This document shows positions 50,200 to 58,739 of a stretch of 64,000 nt of DNA, one piece after another. The notes below the pieces were generated by a model. The model was not told the origin of the DNA. It saw only the letters and a list, made by a program, of their open reading frames with translations, and did no database searches. The stretch spans positions 51,166 through 115,165 of the forward strand of contig JAOLZA010000001.1 of the NCBI GenBank assembly GCA_028343615.1. Direction: 5' to 3'. The position numbers were made by a program, and so were the translations under genes. The DNA is from Verrucomicrobiota bacterium (GTDB taxonomy: Bacteria > Verrucomicrobiota > Verrucomicrobiia > Limisphaerales > UBA1100). How positions within the stretch are numbered: the first letter of the stretch is position 1; each line of letters starts with the position of its first letter.

Positions 50200-51697
50200 A
50201 ATCTTCGTACTCTTGAGTGAAAGTCACCTCGTTATCTGCATCTAATTGAATGCCAATGACTGTTGTGCCGCTAGCTACTTGCTCGGCTTGTTCCCTGTTT
50301 AGCCCGGCGTCGTCCATGATTTCTTGAATCTTGTTTTCGTGCGCGATCTCTTTTTCCTCGTCGTCTGGCCTGAATTCAAAGTGAGCTTTTGCCCCGTCGC
50401 TATCAATCGCATTGTAATACCATTTTTTAAGCGTGGCTGGATTATTCTCACCCATGCCGTAAAGCGTCTTATCCTGACCTATGACAATCAAAGCGCAGGA
50501 CGCGAACGTGTCTCTTACTCTATTTTGTTCCAAGCGTTGGAAAGGTCGATTGTTTGCCTTGGCCCATGCTTCCCAACGACTACCCCAAGACGATTTTTTC
50601 GAGTGGCCAAGGTGTTGCCGCCAACCACCTGTGGTAATGCGCTCCTTCGCAATCTTTTGGTGTGTATCCGTTTTTGGCATAAGCCAATCGTCGTCCTTTG
50701 GCTTTTGGCCCTTGGGGAAACGATCCATAAAATGGTTCAACCATTCTATCGTTGCAGGTTGCAGGTCAGGATTACGGGCAAAGGTTTTAGGCTCATCATT
50801 AGGCGTGATACGAATGATACCCTTGTTGCGATCTTTAATGGCTCGAAACCTCAGCGTGTACGTTTCTCTTGCGCGGAAACCAACAAAGACGCGAATCGCT
50901 AAAATGATTCCAATATTGAGGTCTCTAGGAGTCTGCCCCAGCGCACAAAAATCTAGTGCCGAGCGTAGCACCTCAACAGAAACAATGCGTTCATCTGCTC
51001 CTTTTTTCGGAGCGTCTTTACCGTACTTGATCCCGTCTAAAGGCTTGGTTTGATTTGAGAAGAAACCCTTAGTGATGCACCACCCCAGCCATGTTCGGAG
51101 CTTGTTAGTGTGTTCTTTTTTTTGCGCGTGTGACACGCCTGTTTTGACTTCAAAAAGATAGTGTACAAAATCTTCTTTGGTGAGCGTTGTTATTTGCCGA
51201 TCTGGGAAGGTCTTCTTGAATGGGCTCAAATAGGTATCTTTCATACCTTGCCAATAAGCCTCGGACTTGTTGGTTTTTCCTGTCTTGAAATGGTGTTCCT
51301 CGACCCACAGATCGACGGCCTCGGTAACACTCACATAATGTTTAATTGAATCATGCCATTTTTTCCACCATGCCACGACCTCGACAATATCCACGTTGTA
51401 AGGTGCAAGCTCGGAAGCTGCATAATCGAATGCCTCCTTTGAGGTGGTTACAGAGGCAGCGTCTCGGCCCTCAGATTGCGCCCTAGCGGCGAGGACGGCC
51501 TTCTTGGCTATTTCAGTGGCATCGGCCTTGTCACGGCGAGCTACGACCTTTTGTTTGTCGTTGGCATCGTAACCATAAAGAATTGTGTATTGGGGCTTAC
51601 CACGGAAGGTTGTTGTCCTGACCTTTGCGTCTGGATTGTAGCGGACGGCCACAGGCAGGTGTGCCTTCTTGCTTGAATTTTGACCCTTGCTCGCCAT
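50198..51697 (-). CDS. int: Tyrosine recombinase (integrase) of the element
   Basis: 499 aa; AGGAG lies 9 nt before the ATG. The N-terminal part has a beta-sheet start (TFRGKPQYTILYGYDAND) and a SAM-like core-binding domain at about 100-210. The catalytic domain shows the first active-site arginine in GFRARETYTLRFR, the second box in RVRDTFASCALI, the region GENNPATLKKWY in place of the GH box, and the Tyr nucleophile in KKWYYNAI. It sits 90 bp from the tRNA boundary, pointing inward, as the insertion enzyme should. Confidence 0.92.
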   Translation of the reverse strand: MASKGQNSSKKAHLPVAVRYNPDAKVRTTTFRGKPQYTILYGYDANDKQKVVARRDKADATEIAKKAVLAARAQSEGRDAASVTTSKEAFDYAASELAPYNVDIVEVVAWWKKWHDSIKHYVSVTEAVDLWVEEHHFKTGKTNKSEAYWQGMKDTYLSPFKKTFPDRQITTLTKEDFVHYLFEVKTGVSHAQKKEHTNKLRTWLGWCITKGFFSNQTKPLDGIKYGKDAPKKGADERIVSVEVLRSALDFCALGQTPRDLNIGIILAIRVFVGFRARETYTLRFRAIKDRNKGIIRITPNDEPKTFARNPDLQPATIEWLNHFMDRFPKGQKPKDDDWLMPKTDTHQKIAKERITTGGWRQHLGHSKKSSWGSRWEAWAKANNRPFQRLEQNRVRDTFASCALIVIGQDKTLYGMGENNPATLKKWYYNAIDSDGAKAHFEFRPDDEEKEIAHENKIQEIMDDAGLNREQAEQVASGTTVIGIQLDADNEVTFTQEYED

Positions 51698-51720
51698 ATC
51701 TTATTGCTCCTACGGGCCTT

Positions 51721-51740
51721 TGTATAACATATGTATAACA
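51721..51740 (+). repeat. Right-end copies of the GTATAAC motif
   Basis: TGTATAACAT and ATGTATAACA are tandem copies between the integrase start and the tRNA; the first is inverted relative to 40221-40231. These could be integrase arm sites, and the TATAAC hexamers could also serve as -10 boxes for int or the tRNA. Confidence 0.45.
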
Positions 51741-51786
51741 GAGGCGAGTGGAAATTGCCCAGAATATGCAGTTTTTCTGGGAAAAA

Positions 51787-51862
51787 GCGCGGTTAGCTCA
51801 GTTGGTAGAGCATCACCTCGACACGGTGGAGGTCATTGGTTCGAGCCCAATACCGCGCACCA
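51787..51862 (+). tRNA. tRNA-Val (GAC), CCA encoded
   Basis: 76 nt. Acceptor GCGCGGT/ACCGCGC, D-arm GCTC/GAGC, anticodon stem TCACC/GGTGG (one G-T) and T-arm ATTGG/CCAAT all pair; TTCGAGC is the T-loop; discriminator A and CCA are encoded. Anticodon GAC at 34-36 reads GUC/GUU valine codons. The loop is TCGACAC, so position 33 is C instead of the near-universal U. The 5' 38 nt came with the integrated element, since the original 5' half is at 40129. Confidence 0.93.
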
Positions 51863-51921
51863 TCTTTAACCCGGTTTGTTTAGAGCCAGAACGACAAGGT
51901 TCGGATAATTGTGGCGTTAGG

Positions 51922-53085
51922 CTACTTGGTGTATTTCGGAATGGATCCATCCCCGGTTGATTTCCCGCCATCAAGAATCCAAGAGAGGTTGAATCGTGCT
52001 ACTGTTGAGCCGCCTTTGGGTCCGCCTTCAAAGTGGTGGAAGATCATTCCTTCAGTGATTGTCCCCGGGCGGCCGGAGGTGATTGAGGAGTAGGCGTGTC
52101 TGCCTGCATAAACTAATTTTTTGATTGGCCAGCTTTTGCCGCCGTCGAAGCTGGCCCACACGGTTCCGTGGTCGCGACCGCTGGGACTGTCGCAATTGCT
52201 ATAGATCAGGATATCGTGACCTTTGATTGCCAGTCGGGTGAGGCCACCCATGCAGCCGTAATTAGTGTTTTGAGGACCATCGGGAAGGACTTCGCAAAAT
52301 TTCAGGTCTTGCCATGTTTTACCTCCATCCGTGCTGGTTGCGGTCCAACGACGACGAGGGTTGGCCCCTTCCTCGGCCCAGTGTCGACGTGAGTTATAAT
52401 AAATTGTCCCATCACTCAACTCAGCAAGGGTTGCTTCGCCGGTTCCGTTAGCAGGAAAAGGTTCACTGCTGTGCCAGGTTTTGCCTTCGTCATCACTATA
52501 GATGGCGTTGGTGTAATGATTCGGCCAAGCGTCACGGGCATTCTTTCCCGCATAGAAACGGGAAGGGCGAATGAGCCTCCCCTTATGTTTACCATGACGC
52601 AGGGTAATGCCGTGCTCATTCATATGCATAGAAGGCGCATTGCCTTTTGAGTCAGGCTTAATGTTGGTCTCAATTTTCCCCCATGATTTGCCATCATCAC
52701 TGCTGCGGAAGACGTGAATTGGGGCCGGTGGATGACGGTCCTCGATAAATGCGATGATGTCCCCATTGGTTTCGTTGACGGTAAGTCCACCGGTCTGGAA
52801 CCCAGGTTTGGCGATGACAATTTCTGGCCCCCAGGTTTTGCCGCCATCTTCACTGCGTTTGGCCCGGACATGGCTGGTGCCCCAGGTGGCAATCACCGTG
52901 CCCTTCATGCTGACCACGATATTGCCAAAGCGTTCGCCTTTGAAAACCTGTTGGAGATCATGGTGCGGTTTAGTGAGGTGCGGCTTTAATGGCCCCTCTA
53001 CTTCGGCACCCTGAGAATTCCTTACCGAAAGAATGATGGCAAATAATAAAATAAATGTAAGTGAAGATTTGAGCATACGTGGCAA
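51922..53085 (-). CDS. Secreted BNR/Asp-box exo-sialidase-like protein
   Basis: 387 aa with a signal peptide (KSSLTFILLFAIILSVRNSQG). At least four Asp-box motifs are visible (SEDGGKTWG, SSDDGKSWG, SDDEGKTWH, STDGGKTWQ), marking a six-bladed propeller as in sialidases. Arginines of the usual triad could be in the later blades. Substrate and activity are unproven; many verrucomicrobial members act on host or algal sugars. It faces the tRNA and lies just outside the element. Confidence 0.88.
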   Translation of the reverse strand: MPRMLKSSLTFILLFAIILSVRNSQGAEVEGPLKPHLTKPHHDLQQVFKGERFGNIVVSMKGTVIATWGTSHVRAKRSEDGGKTWGPEIVIAKPGFQTGGLTVNETNGDIIAFIEDRHPPAPIHVFRSSDDGKSWGKIETNIKPDSKGNAPSMHMNEHGITLRHGKHKGRLIRPSRFYAGKNARDAWPNHYTNAIYSDDEGKTWHSSEPFPANGTGEATLAELSDGTIYYNSRRHWAEEGANPRRRWTATSTDGGKTWQDLKFCEVLPDGPQNTNYGCMGGLTRLAIKGHDILIYSNCDSPSGRDHGTVWASFDGGKSWPIKKLVYAGRHAYSSITSGRPGTITEGMIFHHFEGGPKGGSTVARFNLSWILDGGKSTGDGSIPKYTK

Positions 53086-53205
53086 CAGAATCGCACATGG
53101 AAGGCGGAAGGCAATCGGAAAAACACCAGGTTTAGAGTGCTACGAGAATAGAGATAGATTTGAAGGAGCGTTGGAGGGAGACAGAAAACTAGAACCGATT
53201 CCCGC

Positions 53206-54444
53206 TTACTTCTGAGGCGCGGGCGCGGGGGCACTGGCTTCCGGATTGACGTAGGTGTAGGAGCCGCCGTTTTCTTTGGCGATGATCATCAATAACGCTT
53301 CGCCGCGGCGTCCGCGTATTTCATCGCCGAGGCCGAGGGTGTTTACCTTGATCTCTTTGCCGGAGTTGAGTTTATTGACCGTCTCCATCACGCGCGGATG
53401 GAATTGGCCATCGGTGAGCAGCCAAATCTCCGTGGGCTCATGCCCGAAAGCGCCGCTCAGCGCAGGAATAGGATCTGTGCCGCCCTGCGCATCGCGTGTT
53501 TCTAGCCAATCAGCCATGCGATTAATATTATCTGGTGTGGAATCAAGCATGGCGCTGGAGGGCATGGCGTCGGCATCGCGGTTGAAAAAATAAATGTAAA
53601 ATTTACTACCTTCCTCCATTTGCTGTAGAGTGTTCATTAGTGCCTTCTTAGCTACAGCTAGCCGCTCTCCTCGCATGCTCCCGGATTTATCAATGAGAAA
53701 AATATACCTGCCATCGGAGGAGCCATCATCATCGTTATCGATGTCGAATCCGTCTTCACCAAACACAACGCCCGCGACGTTGGTGGTAGCCCCGATGCCA
53801 GGGACACCACTTGCGTGAGAAGCTGCGTTTGCGTATACGGCTATTTCCTTGGCTCGTGGTGTTTGATTTTCGTGCGTGGCAAGATTCACGCGGGCGAGTC
53901 GCGGCAGGGCATTGGTTGAATCCCACCCCGGCTGCCATGTTGCGTTCGGTCCGTGAGGGCGGAAGTTAATGAAAAATTGTGTGACCTGCGGCAGCAACAC
54001 CGTGCGGTGTATATGTGTTGCGGAATTGGTGTCGGACAAAAGCGCTTCCTGCTGCAGTACCAGTTGGTGGCCACCATCTGGTATGGGTTCCACAATAAAT
54101 CGTACGCGGCGTAAGGGCGATTGGTTAAGCGTTCGGCTGCCCCAAAAGCCAGGCGGCACGCGGGAGACCAGTTCTAGGTGGCTGAACCCTTCCCCTCCCT
54201 GTCCCGCAACAAATTGCCCTGGCCCGTGTTGGCGATACCATGAGGTGCCGGCCAATGCATCGGCGAGGGCGCGCAAGGCAATGCGCTCGCGCTGGGTAGA
54301 GTCGGCGGTTTCCACACCGGAGCGGGTGGCGGTTAGCAGCGAGCCGAACACACCAAACACCATTGTCATCACCAAGGCTAAAATGGCCACGGCGACGAGC
54401 ACTTCCGGTAAGGTGAAGCCGGCCTTGGATTGTTTGTGTGCCAC
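53206..54444 (-). CDS. Type II pseudopilin-like / VWA-domain fusion protein
   Basis: 412 aa from GTG 54444 (VAHKQSKAGFTLPEVLVAVAIL...); the track starts at a TTG 14 codons upstream. KAGFTLPEVLVAV is a prepilin peptidase site with a following TM helix, and the next 150 residues resemble GspJ-type minor pseudopilins. From about 230 a VWA domain begins: YIFLIDKSGSM has an intact DxSxS MIDAS, and WLLTDGQFH is the later VWA strand. Pseudopilins normally end after the head domain, so this fusion is unusual. It lies downstream of the beta-CASP gene on the same strand. Confidence 0.8.
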   Translation of the reverse strand: MAHKQSKAGFTLPEVLVAVAILALVMTMVFGVFGSLLTATRSGVETADSTQRERIALRALADALAGTSWYRQHGPGQFVAGQGGEGFSHLELVSRVPPGFWGSRTLNQSPLRRVRFIVEPIPDGGHQLVLQQEALLSDTNSATHIHRTVLLPQVTQFFINFRPHGPNATWQPGWDSTNALPRLARVNLATHENQTPRAKEIAVYANAASHASGVPGIGATTNVAGVVFGEDGFDIDNDDDGSSDGRYIFLIDKSGSMRGERLAVAKKALMNTLQQMEEGSKFYIYFFNRDADAMPSSAMLDSTPDNINRMADWLETRDAQGGTDPIPALSGAFGHEPTEIWLLTDGQFHPRVMETVNKLNSGKEIKVNTLGLGDEIRGRRGEALLMIIAKENGGSYTYVNPEASAPAPAPQK

Positions 54445-54493
54445 GGGTACGATGTAATTTCTAACGCAAAACGCGAGTGCACACAAGCAGGAA

Positions 54494-55858
54494 TTACACC
54501 TCCAACGCTTCGCCTGGCGCGGGTTGGTGGATGATCAATTTTGGCAGGCGCTCGCGCAGGGCTTGCTCTATCCAATCGCGAGCCTTGGGTTCACCGTGGC
54601 CGAGGAGGATGGTGCGGGGGTTTAGTCGTACGGCAAAATCCACCAGCTCATCGCGATCGGCGTGGGCGGAGAGATCAAAGCAATTCATCTCGCAATGGCG
54701 CGTGAGTTCCCCGCCGCTTTCGCTGAAGTGAAAGGCCTCACCGCGAGAGGCAGCACGCAGTTTGCCGGCGGGTGTGTCGGGCGCGGCGTAGCCGACGAAG
54801 TGAATGGAATGGCGCTCTACTGGTGCCATACGCACCGCCAACTCGTGCGCTAAAGTATGTTCGCTCATCATGCCGGCGGTGATGACAAACAACGAACCGT
54901 CGAGTTTAATTTTGTTCAGCTCTTTGCGCTCGAGCACGCGGAGATCCAGCGCCTCGCGCAAATTCAAATCTGGCCGCCGATTGGGTGCGCGCCCAGAGAA
55001 GAGATCGTAAATTTCTGTAAACACTCGGCCGAGCCCACCGATGTAAACCGGTTGTTTGCGCAAATCCCCTCGTTGCATGGCCAGCGCGATCATACCCAAA
55101 ACTTCCTGCGTGCGTCCGAGCGCGAACACCGGCACAAGCACGCCCGCATTGCGATCGAGCCCTGCGCGGATGGCGTCCAAAAACCGTTTAGCTTCTTTGT
55201 CGCGAGTGAAGCCCTCGGGTGTTTCGGTGTTGCCGCGTGTGGTTTCCAAAATCAACACATCCGCCTTCAAGCCATCAAAATCGGCTTTGGGTAAAAGTGA
55301 TTGGTCGTGGAAACAGACGTCGCCGGTATAAAATAAACTCTCTTTATTATGCGCCACGCGAATGCCGGCGGAGCCAAGTACGTGGCCGGCATGATGGAAA
55401 GAAAGCGTAGGCGATTCTCCTTCACGCGCGAATGCGCCCCACGGTTCCACGTGTCCATATTTAAACCCTTGAAATAAATAAGAAAGCTCATCTATCTCTT
55501 CATGGCTGTACAGAGGATAATCCAAATTATTTTTTTCCACGCGCTGACGTTTCATTACGTTTACGGAATTGTGGAGTACGCGTTCCACGATGAAATGGCT
55601 CGGCTCAGTCATCAACACTCGTGCGCGGGGAAAGTGGCGCAACGCGACGGGCAGCGAGCCGCAATGATCGTGATGACAATGCGAGAGCGCAATGGCCTCC
55701 ACATCGGCATCGGCCACCTGCGAATAGCTCGGCAATCCTTCGCGCCCTTCGGAGCCTGGATGCGTGCCGGCATCGAGCAGCATCGTGTGTCCGCCGGTTT
55801 CAACGAGCCACGCGCTGGCGCCGATGGTGTCGGCGGGGTTAAGATTGGTCACACGCAC
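54494..55858 (-). CDS. Beta-CASP metallo-beta-lactamase-fold RNA nuclease
   Basis: 454 aa. SHCHHDHCGSLP (about 59-70) is the HxHxDH zinc motif, YTGDVC the next metal Asp strand, and the beta-CASP region includes VPVFALGRTQE, FVGYAAPDTPAG and DLSAHADRDEL, ending with LLGHGEPKA. Such proteins are endo/exoribonucleases in RNA processing; this one resembles CPSF73/YSH1-type bacterial homologues. Cytoplasmic. Confidence 0.93.
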   Translation of the reverse strand: MRVTNLNPADTIGASAWLVETGGHTMLLDAGTHPGSEGREGLPSYSQVADADVEAIALSHCHHDHCGSLPVALRHFPRARVLMTEPSHFIVERVLHNSVNVMKRQRVEKNNLDYPLYSHEEIDELSYLFQGFKYGHVEPWGAFAREGESPTLSFHHAGHVLGSAGIRVAHNKESLFYTGDVCFHDQSLLPKADFDGLKADVLILETTRGNTETPEGFTRDKEAKRFLDAIRAGLDRNAGVLVPVFALGRTQEVLGMIALAMQRGDLRKQPVYIGGLGRVFTEIYDLFSGRAPNRRPDLNLREALDLRVLERKELNKIKLDGSLFVITAGMMSEHTLAHELAVRMAPVERHSIHFVGYAAPDTPAGKLRAASRGEAFHFSESGGELTRHCEMNCFDLSAHADRDELVDFAVRLNPRTILLGHGEPKARDWIEQALRERLPKLIIHQPAPGEALEV

Positions 55859-55944
55859 CGCGGGAGCCTAATGACGTGAGCGCGTAGGTGCGAGCCATTT
55901 GCCCGTCTTGCTTCACGGCCCGCTCGCGGGTAGCCTCTGTCTGC

Positions 55945-57048
55945 ATGCGCTTGTTGGATCGCTATTTGCTGCGCGAATTATTCGCGCCGTTATTTTACTG
56001 CCTCGTGGGATTTCAAATTTTTTGGACGGCCTTCGATTTGTTCAGCCGAATGGACGTGTATCAAAACGCGAAGATGAGCAGCGGAGAGATAGCGCGTTAT
56101 TATTTGCTGCAAACGCCCGAGCTGCTGGCCACGGTACTGCCTATCGCGCTATTATTGGCGTTGCTGTATGCACTCACCAACCACGCTCGCCACAACGAGC
56201 TGGTGGCTATGCGTGCGGCGGGTGTGAGTTTGGCGCGGCTGAGCGTTCCCTACTTCGTGGTGGCGGCGTTGTTGGGCGGCGGACTGTTTTTGGTCACCGA
56301 ATTCATCGCACCCAAGGCTACCGCCGAAGCCACACGAATGGTAGCCGCGAAGGAGGAAACCAATTCACAGTGGTTGATGAATCTTGATTTTCGCGATGAC
56401 TCAAAGAATCAGGTTTGGCACATCAAACGATACAATCCCGCCACCGGCGAAATGGATCAGCCAGCCGTAGAGTGGAGAGAGCGTGATGTCCGATACGAAT
56501 TATTTGCCGCACGGGCTGAATGGAAGAAGAGCACATGGGTATTTTATGATGCCCAACTGCAGATTTTCCGGCCGCCTAGCAATGATCTTCCCCAGTTGCT
56601 TTCGACCAACGTATGGACGGGTCAGCTGGTTGGCGGATCGCCCGCACAGTTGCGGGCGGAAATTAAGGTCAGCCAGATGGATAAAATCATGGCGGCCAAA
56701 CGCCTTCGGCTCTCGCTCAGTGAAATTATGGAATACCGAAAATTACACCCAGGAATGAAAACAGATCGCGCAGCACTCTTGATGACGCAGTTTCACGGTA
56801 GATTGGCACAGCCGTTCACCTGTTTGGTGGTGGTGCTGGTGGCGCTGCCCTTTGGCGCGATGGGGGGTCGGCGTAATGTGTACGCGGGCGTGGCGGGCAG
56901 CGTCGGGATTTGTTTTTTTTACTTCGTGCTTCTACGTTGGGGATTGGCGCTCGGCACGGCGGATCACATTCCGGCGGTGTTGGCGGCGTGGTTGCCTAAT
57001 CTAATTTTTGCCAGCACTGGGATAGTGTTAATGCGCAAAGTGCCATGA
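55945..57048 (+). CDS. LptF/LptG-family permease (YjgP/YjgQ)
   Basis: 367 aa from ATG 55945 (MRLLDRYLLRELFAPLF); the 19 residues before it in the track are not family-like. Three TM helices are followed by a periplasmic beta-jellyroll region (about 120-265) and further TM helices at the end (QFHGRLAQPFTCLVVVLVALPFGAMGGR). It is a membrane half of the LptB2FG exporter that lifts LPS from the inner membrane. Only one subunit is here; whether F or G cannot be decided. The stop overlaps the kinase ATG (ATGA). Confidence 0.88.
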   Translation: MRLLDRYLLRELFAPLFYCLVGFQIFWTAFDLFSRMDVYQNAKMSSGEIARYYLLQTPELLATVLPIALLLALLYALTNHARHNELVAMRAAGVSLARLSVPYFVVAALLGGGLFLVTEFIAPKATAEATRMVAAKEETNSQWLMNLDFRDDSKNQVWHIKRYNPATGEMDQPAVEWRERDVRYELFAARAEWKKSTWVFYDAQLQIFRPPSNDLPQLLSTNVWTGQLVGGSPAQLRAEIKVSQMDKIMAAKRLRLSLSEIMEYRKLHPGMKTDRAALLMTQFHGRLAQPFTCLVVVLVALPFGAMGGRRNVYAGVAGSVGICFFYFVLLRWGLALGTADHIPAVLAAWLPNLIFASTGIVLMRKVP

Positions 57049-58703
57049 CGTTTTCGCCGGAACAAATAACGCAGCTGTATGACGGCGTGCGGGCGATCCA
57101 TTCGACCTTGGAACCGGAGGCGGCATTGCGGCTGGTGGTGCACGAGGCGGTGGGATTGGTGAATGCAAATAGCGGCGCACTTGTGTTGGTGAATCCGAAT
57201 ACGGGCTTGCTGGAAATTGAAGCTTCAGAAGGCTTGCCCGAATTCGACGTGGCCCATCTCGGCGCGTCGCTGGAAGGAATTGTGAGTCAAGTGGTACGTC
57301 ACGGCGAGCCACTACGTGAGTGCGGATTAGACAGCGGTACGTACAGCGAATTGGCCGTTCCACTAAGTATGGACGGGCGGGTGCGCGCGGTGCTCAATGT
57401 TTCAGCCGCAAGGCCCGATGCATTTTCTGAAGCGGATCAGGCCTTGCTCGAAGAGCTTGCGGTCCATGCCACGCAGGTGATTCAAAACACTTGGCTCTAT
57501 GAACAACTGCGCCAACGCACGGAACTTTTGGAGTCGTTAGTGAGTGTGGGACAAACGATCAATCGCACACTGATCCTCGATGACGTGCTGGAAGCGATCA
57601 CGCGCGAGGCGGCGGGGTTAGGCCGTGTACGGGCGTGCTCGCTGCAGCTGCTCGATGCCACGGGCGAATGGCTCGAGGTGCGCGCTCAGCACGGCGCGGG
57701 GAAGGAATACCAACAACGTCCGCCATTGAGCGTGGCGGAAAGTTTGATGGGCTCGGTCGTGCGCCGTCGTAAGCCAATGCAGGAAGGTGATTTGCAAAAC
57801 TCAGCGCAATATCAACACGCGGAAATCGCTCGGCTCGAAGGCTTTGTATCACTGCTCAGCGTGCCGTTGGTTTACTCCGAAACATGCCTCGGCACCTTGA
57901 ATGTGTACACGGCGGAGCCCCATGTTTTTTCCAATGAAGAAGTAAGCACGCTCGCCGCACTGGCGGAGCTTTCGGCGGTGGCAATGGAAAAAGCGCGGCT
58001 GTACGAGCGCACGGTGGATGTAGAGGAACAACTGCGGCGCAACGAACAGCTTAGCGCGCTGGGATTATTGGCGGCGGAGGTCGCGCATGAAATCCGTAAT
58101 CCGCTTACGGTGATGAAGATGCTGTATCACTCGCTGGATTTAAAATTTCCGGAAGGCGACCTGCGCCGCGAGGATGCCCGAGTATTGGGCGATAAGATGG
58201 ATCACCTCGATGGTATTGTGGATAACATCGTCAACTTTGCTCGCAACGCCGAGCCATGTATGGCCCCGGTGCAAGTGTCGGAGTTGCTCGATGATCTCGC
58301 GCTGCTCACGCGCCACAAGCTGCAACACCATTCCATCGCACTCGAACGCGATGACGTGCCGGAATTGGCACCGGTGAATGCTGATGCAACCCAACTTTCG
58401 CAGGCGTTTCTCAATGTAATTCTCAATGCCGCTGAAGCCATGCCCGAAGGCGGCACACTGCGCATCTCCACGCACCGTAATGCAGACGAGCTGCGCGTGG
58501 CCTTTGCTGATACTGGGCCGGGGATGACTGCTGCCCAGCGCGAACGCGCTTTCACCGGTATGCTCAGCACCACCAAGGAAAAAGGCGGCGGCTTGGGGTT
58601 GGCCATCGTGGCCAAGGTGGCCGAGGCCCATGGTGGGCGTGTGGAATTGGGATCTGAGGAGGGCTGGGGCACGGTGATTACCTTTTGTTTGCCGGCGGAA
58701 TAA
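57045..58703 (+). CDS. Soluble GAF-GAF sensor histidine kinase
   Basis: 552 aa. Two GAF domains (about 10-155 and 170-320), then HisKA with the phosphorylatable His in AAEVAHEIRNPLT, and HATPase with NVILNAAEAMPEGG (N box), DTGPGM (G1) and GGGLGLAIV (G2). No TM segment, so it senses an intracellular signal. No response regulator is adjacent in the window. Coupling with the LPS permease is notable but the link is unproven. Confidence 0.92.
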   Translation: MTFSPEQITQLYDGVRAIHSTLEPEAALRLVVHEAVGLVNANSGALVLVNPNTGLLEIEASEGLPEFDVAHLGASLEGIVSQVVRHGEPLRECGLDSGTYSELAVPLSMDGRVRAVLNVSAARPDAFSEADQALLEELAVHATQVIQNTWLYEQLRQRTELLESLVSVGQTINRTLILDDVLEAITREAAGLGRVRACSLQLLDATGEWLEVRAQHGAGKEYQQRPPLSVAESLMGSVVRRRKPMQEGDLQNSAQYQHAEIARLEGFVSLLSVPLVYSETCLGTLNVYTAEPHVFSNEEVSTLAALAELSAVAMEKARLYERTVDVEEQLRRNEQLSALGLLAAEVAHEIRNPLTVMKMLYHSLDLKFPEGDLRREDARVLGDKMDHLDGIVDNIVNFARNAEPCMAPVQVSELLDDLALLTRHKLQHHSIALERDDVPELAPVNADATQLSQAFLNVILNAAEAMPEGGTLRISTHRNADELRVAFADTGPGMTAAQRERAFTGMLSTTKEKGGGLGLAIVAKVAEAHGGRVELGSEEGWGTVITFCLPAE

Positions 58704-58704
58704 A

Positions 58705-58739
58705 AAAACCGCCACGAACTCAATTGAATCCGCGGCGGT
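58705..58739 (-). terminator. Terminator-like hairpin after the kinase gene
   Basis: ACCGCC and GGCGGT (58708-58739) pair around an AT-rich loop. On the reverse strand they are followed by TTTTTTTA, so the T-run favours reverse transcripts; on the forward strand only the stem is present. Confidence 0.5.

Larger units (their letters stand above)
40129..51824 (+). mobile_element. Integrative element in tRNA-Val, about 11.7 kb
   Basis: Bounded by a 38-bp perfect direct repeat: the 5' half of tRNA-Val at 40129-40166 and the same sequence inside the intact tRNA at 51787-51824. A tyrosine integrase gene is next to the right boundary. Inside are a serine recombinase, a family-A-polymerase-like replication protein, nucleases (HNH, thermonuclease) and several zinc-ribbon or membrane proteins of unknown role. 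No capsid, portal, terminase or conjugation genes are seen, so it is a small genomic island or mobilisable/satellite-like element, not a complete phage or conjugative element. Confidence 0.85.

Noticed and set aside
40129-51862. Complete prophage or conjugative element
   Set aside because: No capsid, portal, terminase, tail, relaxase or type IV secretion genes were recognised in the 11.7 kb.
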